Source of the DNA: Cycas panzhihuaensis
Lineage: Eukaryota; Cycadophyta
Reading direction: 5' to 3'
NCBI GenBank assembly: GCA_023213395.1
Contig: CM041465.1
Span: forward strand, 39,811,741-39,875,740
DNA length: 64,000 nucleotides
Part shown: piece after piece, positions 22,941-35,006 of the stretch
Position numbering within the stretch: position 1 is the first letter of the stretch
Layout of the letters: each line of letters begins with the position of its first letter
Translations under genes and position numbers: made by a program
Notes under the pieces: model-generated
What the model was told of the DNA's origin: nothing
The model's database searches: none
Seen by the model: the letters and a program-made list of their open reading frames with translations, nothing else

Positions 22941-24130
22941 TCAGGCTTCTTGAAAAGATTGTGGTTCTATTCTATTTAAAAGTGCCTTTGGCTTTTGGCT
23001 TCTAGTTTTATGTTCAAATACTTCTCCTTTCACTTCTTCAATTGTTCTGATGACCCATTTTGGTAATTTCGTTTCTCTTCTTTTAAGTTCTACCATTTCT
23101 TCTGGTTGATTTGTAGATGTATCTTCTCCCTCATTTGTGTGAGAGACTAGTTCTTCTAATGCAGCATCTTCAATGATGGCTTCTGGAGTTTCTTCTGATG
23201 TGTCCTTAGGTTCTGCCTTCTTGGTCTCGGCTTTGATTATTTGAATTTTAGACTGTGTCTTTTGATTATCTTCTTCATTGAAGATAGCATCTCTACTTAC
23301 ATAGATCATGTTTGTTTTGGGATCTATACATTTGTAAGCCTTTGAATTTTTACTATATCTTATCATAATATATTCTATACTTTTTGCATCAACTTTTGAT
23401 CTTTTTTTATTAGGCACATGAACAAAACCTTGATTACTAAAGATTTTAAGAGCACTAACATTGGGTTTTGTACCTAATCAAGCTTCTTTAGGAGTGATAT
23501 CTTCTAAGACTTTTGTTGGACTGTGATTTATCATGTAGCAAGTGGTGTTAATAGTTTCAGCCTAATATGATTTTGGAAGTTGATTTCCTTGGATCATATT
23601 ATGTGCCATCTCTATTAGAGTTTTGTTTTTCCTTTCTATAACCCCATTAAATTGGGGAGTGTAGGGTGTTGTAAATTGTCTATGAATCCCATTCTATTTA
23701 CAAAAGCTCAAGAATTCTTTTGAAATGTATTCACCACCCCCATCTGACTTAATACATTTTATCTTTGATTCTAATTTTAGCTCTACTTCTTCTTTGAATT
23801 ACTTAAAATCTTCAAGTACTTTTGACTTATTATGAAGAAAGTAAACCCATACCTTTTGTGTACAATCATCAATGAAGGTGAAAAAGTATCTACAACCATT
23901 AATTAATAGTGGTGTAAGAGGATCACAAAGATCAGTATGGATTAATTCTAGTCTAGATTGAGCTCGCCATTTGCTTTCTTTGAAGGGAAGTCAATGTTAT
24001 TTCCCAAATTGATAGACATTGCAGAAAAACTCATCAGATGAGACGTGAGGCAAACCATTTACAATTTTTAATTTTTCCATCAATTTAAGAGTGTTCATTG
24101 GAAATTATCCATACTTCAAATGACACATTT
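22941..24130 (-). pseudogene. Copia integrase and linker, broken
   Basis: The piece 22941-23417 parallels the linker of the young relative (PNKKRSKVDAKSIEYIM, YSKNSKAYKCIDPKTN). Upstream on the - strand, broken integrase runs through NGVIERKNKTLIE-like sequence (about 23615-23660), KCIKSDGGGEYIS (about 23725-23765) and a FIDDCTQKVWVYF-like segment (about 23850). Frames are separated by stops. Confidence 0.8.
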
Positions 24131-24360
24131 TATTATCAGATTTTACAATAATACAAACTTTTAAGTTTGGGAATATAGGATCTATAATGAGTTTGTACAA
24201 GTCTTAACTTCTTACTCCTTTGGCTCTTAGGTTCCCATTGTTCTTTATATCTAAAATATGATAAGAACCTTCTTCATCAAACACTATTATAAGTTTCTTT
24301 TTATTGAGTTCTGATACTAACATAAGATTCATTTTCAAGTGAGGAACAAGTAACACATTT

Positions 24361-24620
24361 TCAATTTTTTTTTACATTTCCATGCAAATTGATTGCAATG
24401 GTACCCACCCCTTTTATTATAAGTGGGTACTTGTCTCCCAGCTCAACTGATTTATCTGAGTTATATGGAATTAATGTTTTAAACCAATCTTCATGACTAG
24501 TCATGTGCCTTGATTCTCTTAAATCTATGTACCACATGTCTTCTTCTTTGAATCTGGTTGACAAGGTTGATACAAAGGTTGTTTCTTCTTCTTCTTCTTC
24601 AATTTTTTCTTTGTTGTAGT
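24361..24620 (-). pseudogene. Copia protease remnant, active site lost
   Basis: WYIDLRESRHMTSHEDWF aligns with WYIDSGASKHITSREEWF of the young relative. The catalytic DSGA has become DLRE. YNSDKSVELGDKYPLIIKGV follows, as in the relative. An acidic Glu run precedes it near 24585-24600. Confidence 0.85.
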
Positions 24621-24699
24621 TGCCAATGGGTCGCTTTCCTCTCTAGATGTCTACCATTTTTTGTGGACACTGATATGGATAATGTCCTAACTAAAGACA

Positions 24700-25530
24700 A
24701 TGACAACATATATCGAAGGCTTTGCATGTACTAGCAAAGTGTCCATGCTTACTGTATTTAAAACAAAATCTATTATCTCTGCTACGTCCACATCCTCTAG
24801 AATCCTGCCAATGACAATGAGCTAGGCTTCTGGATTCTAGAGTACGTCCCCTTCCTTACATTTTATTTCATCATCGAGATCCAAGAGAGAGTCTAGAGGC
24901 GAATGCTTCCTCCAATTCTGATGATTCTTCATATCGCTTATTTCTTTGTTCCTATCTTAACAGTAAACCAATTAAATCATCAAGAATCATGGGGTCAATT
25001 TGATTATTATTTGTTATAGAGTTTATGGTGACATCAAAGGACTTTGAAAATTTGTTGGCCACCATTTCAACCAAGGTTTTTTTTATAATATCATCAACTC
25101 CACTTAAGAGATTATTTCTAAGTGAAATAACTTTGTGCATAATCTCAGTTATTATATCATTTTCTTTCATATGCAATCTGTACAGTTCTTCCCTCAGAGT
25201 TCTTATCCTAGCTTTACTTTTTGGCCTAAAATGATTTTGGATATATTTCTAAATTATTCATGTAAAATTCAACCTTTTCACATAAACAAGAAGTGGATAT
25301 GAAATTGAGAGCTTTAAGGTGATTACTCTTAAATTGTCCCTTTTCAACTAGTTAGCTAATTTAGTGCTTGTATCAGTAGGTTTGGTTTCAAACCCATCTA
25401 TAATTTTGGAGACATTTTTAGCCCTCAAGAGAGTTTCTACCTTTATTTTCCACAAATTGTAGTTTGTCTCAATAATTTATCTTGATCTGGGAGCCCTAGA
25501 ATAGAAGATGCCATAAAAGCCTGAAGTGAG
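24700..25530 (-). pseudogene. Copia gag remnant
   Basis: Zinc-knuckle traces (KHGHFASTCKAFDIC near 24710-24760) and the piece 24952-25176 (MHMKENDIITEIMHKVISLR, NNLLSG, LDDLIGLLLR) align with gag of the young relative. The N-terminal third (25180-25530) is heavily mutated. Confidence 0.75.
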
Positions 25531-26193
25531 TATATTAAATACTGCCTGTCTATATAGTGATATAAAATTCTGCATGATACCAAAGTTATATGGAATAGAA
25601 AACAAATGGTCTCCGAATTAAGAACTCAAAAATGGGTATTCAGATCTGTAAGTATTTTTCTAAGATCTGATCTTAGTTGAAAGTTATGGCAGAAATTAGG
25701 TAAGGACCCGTGTAATTAGGGTTTTTATGATTTAGGGAAAAAATCCACAAAAACTAGTGATAATTCTTATAAGATTGGCCGCAACACTTTTGAAATCAAC
25801 TGAAGAAGGATTTCAGAGAGATAATTACCAGATTTCTAATCTGTTTTCTTAGAAAAATGAGAGAAAAACCTCCAAATCTGTGCGCCTGAGAAAAGAGGTC
25901 GAAAGACCCTCAAAATGACCTTAGATTGAGATGGTGCTAAAGTAAAAATTGATGAGGATCCCAAGATCTGCAATCTGGGAAAGTTTGAAGTGATTCTAAG
26001 AACTATGAATTTTGAGGTCCGTACGACTATATAGATCCATACATACTGATCTACCTAATCTTCAGTGAGCCTGGAACTTGTATTTTCCTTCATCTTGATA
26101 TAAAGCCTTTTCCTTTATTCTATGGAAGATCACACTCTCTAGAATCTAAAATAACCCTTTCTTAGTTAGGCAAGGTGACCTGCTCTGATACCA
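25531..26193 (-). other. Leader of the interrupted copia element
   Basis: About 650 bp between gag and the 5' LTR, with a perfect primer site at 26182-26193 (- strand). GTACG and CCATACATAC motifs recall the leader of the young relative. No gene is seen. Confidence 0.55.
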
Positions 26194-26426
26194 TGTTAAA
26201 ATCAAGCAGAATGACTTGTTTAACTATTCAGAAAAGATGAGTTGAGATTCATTTGGAGACTATATTTCTATAAATATAAGATAGTACCATGAACATTACA
26301 AAGAGTGAGAAGTAACTGATAATTTTGGAGATGACAAGTGTCACAAGTTATGATGTCGATTACTTTAGTAAGGGTGTGCACATTACCCCTTTAATTGTTT
26401 TAGAGATAACATATTACATTCTAACA
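26194..26426 (-). repeat. 5' LTR of the 15961-26426 element
   Basis: It begins TGTTAAAATCAAG and ends TTCTAACA, is adjacent to the primer site and is followed by AACTC. It keeps both canonical termini. Confidence 0.95.
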
Positions 26427-26431
26427 AACTC

Positions 26432-26737
26432 TATTACATGTAAAAAACTGGATTGATAGGCATTTATTTTCCATTTCAAGTATTGATATAGAGCATTAAG
26501 GACAATAAAATGATTATGAGCTATTCAAATGCAACATAAAGTTACTTCATAGTAGTGATTATTTGTTTAAAGCTTATTGGAGGCCATACATATTATATAA
26601 AGCTATAACGAGAATTTTGTAGCTTTGAGAATGTTCTTTGATGGTTATTTTTAACACTACATATTGAAGATAATTTAAAGAGAAAATGTGTGAAGAGTGT
26701 AAAGAATCAAGATTTATTTTGTTAATGGAAGCCATTT
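26432..26737. other. Short gene-free stretch between elements
   Basis: This AT-rich sequence is the continuation of 15396-15955 once the inserted element is removed. Nothing recognisable is seen. Confidence 0.35.
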
Positions 26738-27290
26738 TGTTAAACCTTTATGTTTAAATGTTAAGTGATGTACTTTATAATGTATTATTGGTGTACTTTA
26801 TGTTTGTGTGACTTATCACTTAATGTGATAAAGTATACACCCACGTTCTTTATAGTTATACAACATTATAAATTAAGGGTTAATGTGCCCTCATATACTT
26901 GTTCTCATAGAAGAGCTCAAGGGGATACTTGTCCTATATGCAACTAGCTAGTTTGCATATTTGACATTTTTCAAACATATATCACTCCAAGGTCTCTATA
27001 TATTAAGACCATTTTTCATGTATCTTATATAAGAGAGTGTTACATTGTTATGTTGTTGTTATTATTAATCTAAATTATTCTTATTTATTTAAAGTTGGAT
27101 TAATTCCTTCTCCTTCATATTTATGTCCTTCTCATGCTTATGATCATTATCCCTATATTTTTTTATGTGCTTATCTTTATGCTTATCTAGTTAGATGCTA
27201 ATCATTTTTATATTATAGCAAATTTTCTCTCCATTAGATTTTAAGGGTTATAGGATTAATACCATCATTCTTAACATTTAGTATCAGATC
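26738..27290 (+). repeat. 5' LTR and degenerate primer site
   Basis: It begins TGTTAAACCTTTATG and ends TCTTAACA, collinear with 14562-15086. The site TAGTATCAGATC follows at 27279-27290, against the consensus TGGTATCAGAGC. Confidence 0.8.
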
Positions 27291-29132
27291 TTACTGAGAG
27301 GAGTTTTTTTGTTATTTTTCTAGATTTAAGAGAGGATTTCAAATCCTTGGTAACAACTTTCACTCTCTGAAAGTGATCCAAGGCTAAGTTTATTTTTTTT
27401 AATAGTTTTTCACCATTTATTCAATATTTATAGGTTAGAGATTAGTAATTTTATTAATGACTTTTTTTTTTTTAACTGGTGTTAATTAAGCGTAGCTAAA
27501 AAATAACATAAAAATCTTCTTTTTTTTTTTAATTTCTACAAAATGAAATTTATTTTTATAAAGTTTTATCATTTTATCTCTACAAAATCTTCATCACTTA
27601 CACTACTAAGGGAGATTTCATACATGTTGGATGATTTCACAAAGCAAAAAATATTTATTTTCTATAGATTTTTTCTTTTTGCCTCACTTGAGTGTTTCAT
27701 GTGGGTGATAGTACTCTAGAAAAAAAGATCTAAAGGAAAGGATTACATTTTAAAACCCTCAACTACCTTCGATTGTTATTTAAAACTCTATTGGTCATGT
27801 GCCTTTGTCCAATCATCTAAAGTTAAATTCTCACTCAACACTAAGTCTCAATTAATGAAACTTGATGTAGATCATCTTACTAGCCATGCGACCCTATGCC
27901 TAGAGTTTGAGCTTGATCTTTTCATTTTATGAAGAGATCTCTATGATTAAAGGTTCTCTATTTGTTGTCGTTGCCACTCCATGATTCATGGATATTTTTA
28001 TTTTTCAAAAACATTTGAGTTTCAATTTTGATTTATATAGCTTAGCATATCCAAAGAATATTCTAAATTAAATCAACTCTCTATCACTTAAAGTTTAAAT
28101 TTTTAAGTCTTTCAAGTGATATTTCATTATTTTTAAACATTTTTAGCTTTATTGTTATTGTTTGAGTTTAATAACATATTAAAATAAATTACAAATGAGT
28201 TTTTTACTCAAAATAAGTGATTTTAAAGTGAATTTTTATACTTATTAATGATAAATTCACATTGTGCATGATTTTATAAGGTTTTCTATGAGGTGACCTT
28301 GATGCCTTAGTTAATAAAAAGGGTACAAAAGCACTTTTTTAGAAAATAAAAATCACTTATTTTCTGAGATTGGTTAGGACTGATTTAAAGTATTAACACT
28401 TTGGTGATGGATTATCTACTTGACACACTTCATTAAATCTTCATTAAGTGGTCATTTATTTGCATTTAAAATGAAATCACTCAAGGTACTACATTGAGGC
28501 AAGCAACTTTTATTAGACACTTAGCATTTTTAAAAATATTTTTAAGTGTTTTTATAACATTTTATATGTTAATTTTTTATGTACTTAAATTACTTTATTT
28601 GAAGCCTTTTTCATTGAGATTTGATCAAGCATCATAAGTAACAATACCATCCACTTAAGCAAACTAATCTAAGTCAACTTAAATCATTAAAAGTTATTTT
28701 AAAATTTTGTTGGAAAGACTCAAAAAATATTAAAACCTTTCCTCTAAGACTCTCAAGCTTAGTGCATTCTTTAAGGGAGTAATTAATCATACAGTCAGTG
28801 CATGATAATTGAGACTCTCTTAGAAAAAAGGAGGTTAAAAAAGAATGTTATTGGACTTAAGAATCCTAAGAAAAACATGATATGTCTATGTAGATCAACT
28901 CTACCTAGTCTTGTTCTAGATTTGACTTAGCCAACTATTAGATCTATCTAGAAAGATCAGTGTTAGACTAACTCCTAACCTAGTCCTCCACCCCTCATCA
29001 CTCTCTTTAGTTGTTGGATCTTTTATAAGATTAGGGTTGTTGGTGCATTAGAAGATGGAACTTAAGTGATGAAAGCTTTGAGTCTCTAAGTCATCTATTA
29101 GCTTCAAGAAATTTTTAACCAACTTTAATATT
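27291..29132 (+). other. Long leader, no gene recognised
   Basis: 1.8 kb of AT-rich sequence with short poly-T and poly-A runs (for example around 27470 and 27520). The repeated reading CACTTAAG/AATCACT gives no coding signal. The length is unusual for a copia leader, and some of it may be unrelated insertion too old to recognise. Confidence 0.45.
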
Positions 29133-30170
29133 ATGGTTATTATTAATATGCTTAATGCATATGCTCTTAAACTAAATGAACAAGATAATTATCAAGAATG
29201 GAAAAGGCAAACACAAAATTTGTTAATAATAAATGAATTTTAGACATTTGTATGTAGAAAGAATCCTAAGCCTATTTCTATTAGAAATGAAAGAAATATA
29301 CTTATTTATCTTAATCTTTCTTTAGTTGTTGCTTGAGAGGTTAAGAATGAAATTGCCTTAGCATTTCTTCATATGGTTGTTGATGTAACTATATATCAAA
29401 ATGTTACATGTATTCATATCTCAAAAAACGATTGGGATATTCTGACTTCATTATATGAAAGATGAGATGATGCTTTCATCACGATGACAAAAGTAAAATT
29501 GTATTCTTTAAAATTTGTAGGGCCCATATCGACATTTTTATCTTCTATTAAAGAAATTTGTGATGAGTTAAATACTCCTAGAAAAATAGCATTGAGGGAT
29601 GAACTTATAATTTCCACTTTGCATGCTTTGTTAGAGGAGTATAGTAGATCCATCTCCTCAATCATAAGAGATGACACACTTGTTACAGTGACTTTTAATC
29701 AACTTGAAAGTCTTTTATTTTAAAAAGAACGAATTATTTTTTGACAAGATGAACCATCAACATCAGGCACATTCACGATCAAATTTAAGACCAAACAAAA
29801 TCCCAAACAATCACTTCAAAAATACTTTAGGAGTATGAACATTGTCACATCAAAAGCTAATGTCATATGTCATTATTGTGAAAAGGTGGGGCACATAGCA
29901 CCTAAATGTAGAAAGAAGTAATCTAACTTATAGCAACAATAATAGTTCTGGAAGCCACATCGGCAACAACAATGATTACAATAGCCATGTCAACAACAAT
30001 ATCAACATTAGTAACAACCCTCTTCTAAATCAAATTGAGGTGGATTTCGAGGAGGTTAAAGAGGAAGGGAGGAATTTAGAGGTGGCAACCAACACCACAC
30101 AAATCAATTCGAAGATGAAGACAAAATATTTTGTGATTATCACAACTCTTAAAGTGATAACAATTAGATA
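29133..30170 (+). pseudogene. Copia gag with zinc knuckle, broken
   Basis: From the ATG at 29133 the frame reads LNAYALKLNEQDNYQEWKRQ, the usual 'N-Y-x-x-W' gag start. In 29484-29723 it reads TKVKLYSLKFVG, ELIISTLHALLEEYSRSI and TFNQLESLLF. A canonical knuckle CHYCEKVGHIAPKC occurs near 29870-29911, followed by a Gln/Gly-rich tail. In-frame stops at several Trp and Gln positions disable it. Confidence 0.82.
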
Positions 30171-30480
30171 ATTGAATTAGGGGCATCTTGACATATAACA
30201 AGTAATGATGAATTACTTTACAACATCAAAGAAGGAAAAGGGGGTACAGTTACATTTAAAAATAATAGATCTATTGAGGTATCTGGTATAGGTAAAATTA
30301 TCTCATTTCATTCACTAAATAACTCTATTTCTATATTTCTTATTGGAGATGCTTATTTGATAGTTTCAATGGAGAAAAGTCTTTTATCTATTAGTCAATT
30401 AGATAAACAATAGATGTATACTATTTAAAGGTAGAAAATATATTATTAGTGATAAAAATAATTAAGTGGTATCCATTGGT
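30171..30480 (+). pseudogene. Protease remnant
   Basis: IELGAS, stop, HITSNDELLYNI at about 30172-30220 matches the copia protease start, with the catalytic DSG read as ELG. SIEVSGIGKI and a LLSISQLDKQ-like motif follow (30270-30410). Confidence 0.7.
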
Positions 30481-31640
30481 TATGGGGACCATGGTCTTTA
30501 TAAAATGGATGCATCAAATATTACACTTGATACTACACTTGCTTATTCTACCATTCAATCTATATTAAAAGATCAACTTTAGCATAATAGACTAGGCCAT
30601 TCAAGCTTAGAAAATATCAAATTGATATTTAATAAAAACATGGTATATATGCTTCTAAAGATATCAACATTAAAATGTCTTTATGAAGCATGTATTATGG
30701 AAACTCAGCGTAGACATCCTTTTCCTATAGGCAACTGATGGTATGCATTACAACCTTTGTAGCTAGTTCATACAAATTTATATGGACCCATGTCCATAAC
30801 ATATCTTGGAGGAGGTTTGTATTATATTACCTTTATCAATGATTTTTGATATAAACTTTAGATATACTTCATAAAGTATAAATCATAGGCATTAAAAAAT
30901 TTTAAGGAATTCAAACTTGAGGGGAAAATATGTCAGAATTATTAATCAAAATATTGAGATCTAACAATGAAGGTGAATTTACTTTAAGGGAATTTAATTA
31001 GTTCTATAAGGCTCATGGAATAAAAAGATAGCTCACAACTCCTCATACACTTCAACATAATGGAGTATCTGAGTGAATAAACAGAACTTTGGCCAATAAA
31101 GTCAAAGCAATGGTGTATACAAAAGGGATTTTTTATTCCTATTGGGTAGAAGTATTCCACACAGTAGTTTATGTGGTAAATAGGAGCCCAACTATAGCAA
31201 TCACTAACATCACACCAAAGGAGGCTTGGTCTGACAGAAATCTAACTATTAGCCATTTAAGGACTTTTGAGTGTGTTGCTTATATGCATATTCTCCATTA
31301 ACAAAGAAAGAAGTTAGATTATAATAGTCTTAAATGTATTTTTATTAGTTATATTATTCAAAACAAAGCATATAGGGTATATGACCCCACTTCCAAGAAA
31401 ATACATATTTTTAGAGATGTAATCTTTGTTAAAGATAACAAGGAGTTTGAATCTACATCCATCCAATATCTTACTGAAAAAGATAAGTAGATTGTTGAGT
31501 ACTTTCTTTCCTTATAATCATCCACACCATGTTCATCTCCTACTCTTGTAATTTCTTCATCTACTTCTACTCTAATTACTTTAGATATAATTTCATTACA
31601 GTCTAGGGGGAATATTGATGTTGAAGTTACATCTATAAAG
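30481..31640 (+). pseudogene. Copia integrase and linker, broken
   Basis: NRLGHSSLENIKLIF (HH half of the zinc finger, about 30588), LVHTNLYGPMS (catalytic Asp read as Asn, about 30765), YYITFINDF and a frameshifted RSNNEGEF-like segment identify integrase. The open part 31089-31301 reads ANKVKAMVYTKGIFYSYWVE and TPKEAWSDRNLTISHLRTFE. The linker to 31640 resembles the start of the window. Confidence 0.8.
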
Positions 31641-32211
31641 AAGCTACATAAATGATACGCAGATAGCATAGGACAATTAAATTATAGAAGGAAAACATCT
31701 ATCAAAGATGAGGTAATAATCGGTCAGTTATGCACTTATGATTGATATACTTTATGTTGATGAGCCTTTCACTTTTGAGGAGGCTAGTGAAAATGAAAAG
31801 TGAAAAGTTACCATTCATGAGAAAAATTAGTCTATTGAAAAGAAAAAAATTTTATATTTAGTTAATTTGTCTAAAAGGAAAAAAGAAAGAAGATGCAAAA
31901 GGAGATGCAAAGGCAAAGTTAAATTCTAATTTGATGGTTCTATCAAGCATCACATAGCTTGATAGGTGACCAATGGATTCAAACAAAAAGAAGGTATTGA
32001 CTATAGAGCAACCTTTGCACTTAGGGCATATATGCACACCATCAAACAAAAATTGGACCAATCCACTCGATGTAAGTGGTTAATTTATTAAATATACATG
32101 ATGAGTGCCTTTCTCAATAACAACCCTTACTGGAGGAATATTTAGAGTGACCTCCTCGATAGTGCAACATCTCAATGTTTGACTTAACATTATAAACATT
32201 AAAAGGAGGTG
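31641..32211 (+). pseudogene. Reverse transcriptase N-terminal part, truncated
   Basis: Fragments matching the 400-900 region of the first element (VDEPFTFEEA-like, then FKQKEGIDYRATFAL and MSAFLNN near 32100) end abruptly near 32158. The next bases match the extreme 3' end of pol and the polypurine tract AAAAGGAGGTGG. The catalytic core is therefore missing. Confidence 0.7.
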
Positions 32212-32343
32212 GATACTTATCACTTCACATGTATCATGATGTAAGTACCCACATTATTTCTAGTCACACTAATATAAAGTACATCAATAATGTGTATATA
32301 TGTGTGATTACATCTATGGAAAGATCATGATACATGTGAAGTG
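32212..32343. repeat. 20-bp inverted repeat next to a partial LTR
   Basis: CACTTCACATGTATCATGAT (32221-32240) and its exact reverse complement (32324-32343) enclose 83 bp. The left arm directly follows a polypurine-like tract. The segment has weak similarity to the LTR at 26810 (ACTTATCACTT, ACACCCAC). It could be a rearranged LTR end or a small foldback element; no target duplication is convincing. Confidence 0.6.
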
Positions 32344-33280
32344 CTATATGGAAATATAGGTGGCATGAAATGGCATTTCTTATGAAGAAAAGAGCTATGG
32401 TTACTAAATAGACACTTTTTGGTGTTAGACAAAGTCATGGGTGTTGATCAAACATGTTCTTTAATTAGAATAAAGGCATGCATAAGGGTATTCCTTACAT
32501 AAAGGTGCTTGTTCATAATAGTAGAAGCATGTTGGATACCAAAACACTTTGTAATCAAGTTATGATGACTACAAAGTTTGTTTTTAGAAGAATAAAGAAG
32601 CCTATATTCAAAATAGTAAGATTGTGGTGAAGCATGTGGTGAGTAATTCTTAATCTGGAGAGTTTGTCCTTAGCGATTACAAATGGTGAAATTAGAAAGA
32701 AAAGCATGTCATAAAGCATCTGATGCTCTGTGTGATTAATGACAAAAATGTCTTGAGAAGACTATAAGGACAAAGATATTTTAACAAACCTATAAGGACA
32801 AAAATATTTTTGGGAATCTAATGGAAGGATATAGATGTTTTAAGAAGTCTTAAGATCAGTTTGTAAAGATTATGTAACACTAAGATTTGTGTTATATTGG
32901 GGACTTAGTGAGATTATCCTTGAAGGGGGATATATTAGTTAAGATAATTCCTATCTTCATTAGTGATTTTAAACTATAGACTTAATCTCCATATTTGCAT
33001 TAAAGGGGCATGTGAGCTTGGAATCTAAGGTTAATTGCTAGTGTTTAATGTTAAATATAATTAATTAATGGTCTAATGGACATGAATACCAAAGATTCAC
33101 AACCATTAGGTTAGATGTACTATGAATAGGGTATTATATAAACCCCTAGGTTGAATCGTAAATCATTGAGTGAGGAATCATTGTCTCTTCTTCATTATTT
33201 TATTAGGTTTTTCACTATAGGGTTTTCCCACCTAAATCTTGTATACTATTCTTTTATGTATGCTTATTATGTATGGTCAA
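32344..33280 (+). other. Unassigned stretch ending in an LTR-like segment
   Basis: 32344-32933 has no recognised gene. At 32918-32933 a polypurine-like GAAGGGGGATA is followed by TATTAGTTAAGATAATTCC, resembling a 3' LTR start. A TATA-like TATTATATAAACCCC (33131-33145) and a pyrimidine-rich end to about 33240 fit an LTR of roughly 300 bp. There is no partner LTR in the window. Confidence 0.4.
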
Positions 33281-33666
33281 GATCTTGTTTATAATATTTT
33301 TTTGGTGTTTTCTCACAAAGAATATAGAAGCATATTAAGGAAACAAAGTATCCCCAAGAAAGATTGGAGCCACTTGTTTTACCATATCTCAAGTAAAGTA
33401 GGCCATAAATTGATTGTAGGAAAATAAAGGATTATGGAAATATCATAGGGAAAGAAAAATATATTTATTAATTTTTGTTTCCACAAATTAGAAAACACTA
33501 TCATTAATAAAATTCTTAATAATATTAAAAATCTTAGTATGGAGTAAAACACATAGTTGACATAGATTGGTTGCATCATCTTATGAAGAGTGCACATAAG
33601 AGGAAGAAGAGAAATATAAATTCTCTCCTAAATATAATGAATTTAAATATGAAGATAGGGAAATTG
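33281..33666 (+). pseudogene. Gypsy element D: gag-like linker upstream of RT
   Basis: The + strand reads FLVFSHKEYRSILRKQSIPK then KDWSHLFYHISSKVG, followed by FINFCFHKL and NKILNNIKNLSME. This aligns with the segment before RT in gypsy element G (SIPKQNWTNYFYHTLGRVAR; DKILKHIRVMSIKLE). It is cut at 33671 by element C and resumes at 53917 with an RT fragment. D is the outermost layer of the nest. Confidence 0.6.
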
Positions 33667-33671
33667 TAAAT

Positions 33672-34048
33672 TGAAGGATTATACAATGATGGAGATAGAG
33701 AAGAGCATAATCAAATAATCAAAACATTATAGAATAAACACATAAGCTTTTTGTATTCAATCCATCTTTGAGTGATTACATAGCAAATTTCAATATAGGC
33801 AGTGTCTAAAGACACTAGGGTTGCACATCTCTCCAAATATATAGTTTGGGGGAGGAGGGAAACTCCTCAATCCCTAAAATTTGAACAATAATAAAATATT
33901 ATATAACTCAACAAGTTAACTCAAATCAACTTAACCTTACCTGACTTACCTTTACATGTGTGCACTGACATGTGTAAATTGGTGGGAGTGGGGTGTTCAC
34001 CCATATGTGTGAAAGGTAGGAGTGGGGTAATGATCATTAACTCCAACA
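33672..34048 (-). repeat. 3' LTR of element C
   Basis: It begins TGAAGGATTATAC and ends CTCCAACA on the + strand, matching 53536-53911. Shared stretches include GGCAGTGTCTAAAGACACTA. Confidence 0.95.
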
Positions 34049-34086
34049 TTCTCCCCCTTAATGGTTATCATGAACAACTTTGTCTT

Positions 34087-34317
34087 TGTTAGAAAATAAA
34101 CCTCTAATAAGATATTCACAAATAGAACCAAACAGAATAAAAGTACCTCCACAGGATCAAATGGTACCCATAAGGTACCTTCATTGTATTAACAAAACAT
34201 CATTACAATATGTTACAATATGATACATAATATTGTGTATTTATAATATAAGTCATGATGGAAGAGTAGGACCCACTTGCATGTGGGACAAATTAAATGT
34301 GCATTAATATTCTAACA
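34087..34317 (-). repeat. 3' LTR of element A
   Basis: It matches 48816-49047, including GTACCTTCATTGTATTAACA and GGAAGAGTAGGACCCACTTG. On the - strand it is preceded by a purine-rich TTGAGGAAAAG. Confidence 0.95.
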
Positions 34318-34607
34318 CTTTTCCTCAATGCACATTTGGGTTATTTGTACTTGTAATGCCTTGTTCTTGGAAATGTCTTGAAAATGATATCTTCAACTTG
34401 ATCCTTGTTTTCAAACTTGTAGTGATGTCTTTGCTACAGAATGATGTCTTCATCTTGATTTTTATCTTCAATTTTGTAGTGACGCTATTGATGTAGCTTC
34501 TCTAGTAAGTACAAATCTTAATTCTTCATTGTGGCTTGTTTAGACTAATTTTGATGTAGATCCTGTAAGTAACCATCTTCAATCACAACTTGCCTATCAT
34601 CATTATC

Positions 34608-35001
34608 CTATATAAACTCTTGATCACCATGTACAACAGTGATTTCATCAACCTTTGGAGTGGACTCTTGATAAACTTGCATACTTTTTGAACTTGAATC
34701 AATACTTAAAGAAGGAACATCATTCAAAATTGAATCAATACTTAAAGTAGGAATATCATCAATATAAGACTCATCCTTTATAGGACCATCTGATTCATAT
34801 TCAATCTCTCTTGAAATCATGGTGTCATTTATATAAACTTTTATTAACTCATCACTTTCAATGTCTTCATTAGTAGTTATAGACTCATTAATACATTCAA
34901 CTATCATTTCTTTATATTCAATAGAAATTTCATCAGTACTCATACCTTTTTCATCTTGACATACTGTTTCATCAGTGTTGATGATATTTTTTTCATTTAT
35001 T
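34608..35001 (-). pseudogene. Acidic C-terminal part of the element A Gag frame
   Basis: The - strand frame, entering from the insertion point as TINEKNIINTDETVCQDEKG, continues as MSTDEISIEYKEMIVECI and contains two near-repeats, IPTLSIDS and VPSLSIDS. It is strongly acidic and matches no family I know. It is separated from the Gag core only by inserted element G. One stop (45728) and a frame change lie between the two halves. Confidence 0.5.
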
Positions 35002-35006
35002 GTTGC

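Larger units (their letters stand above)
15961..26426 (-). mobile_element. Complete - strand copia element, interrupted by a relative
   Basis: LTRs of 233 bp (15961-16193 and 26194-26426) are flanked by a perfect AACTC duplication (15956-15960 and 26427-26431). A perfect primer site lies on the - strand at 26182-26193 and polypurine tract AAGAGAGGG on the - strand at 16194-16202. Without the insertion at 16571-21817 it is about 5.2 kb, an ordinary copia size. Order on the - strand: gag, protease, integrase, reverse transcriptase, RNase H; all are broken. Confidence 0.96.
26738..32211 (+). mobile_element. Decayed + strand copia element lacking the RT core and RNase H
   Basis: A 539-bp 5' LTR (26738-27276) and a degenerate primer site (27279-27290, two mismatches) are followed by a 1.8-kb leader, gag, protease, integrase and the start of reverse transcriptase. 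Near 32158 the RT coding jumps to the last bases of pol (AACATTATAAACATTAAAAG) and the polypurine tract, so the RT core and RNase H are deleted. The 3' LTR is at best partial (32212-32343). The LTR family is shared with 2125 and 14562. Confidence 0.8.
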
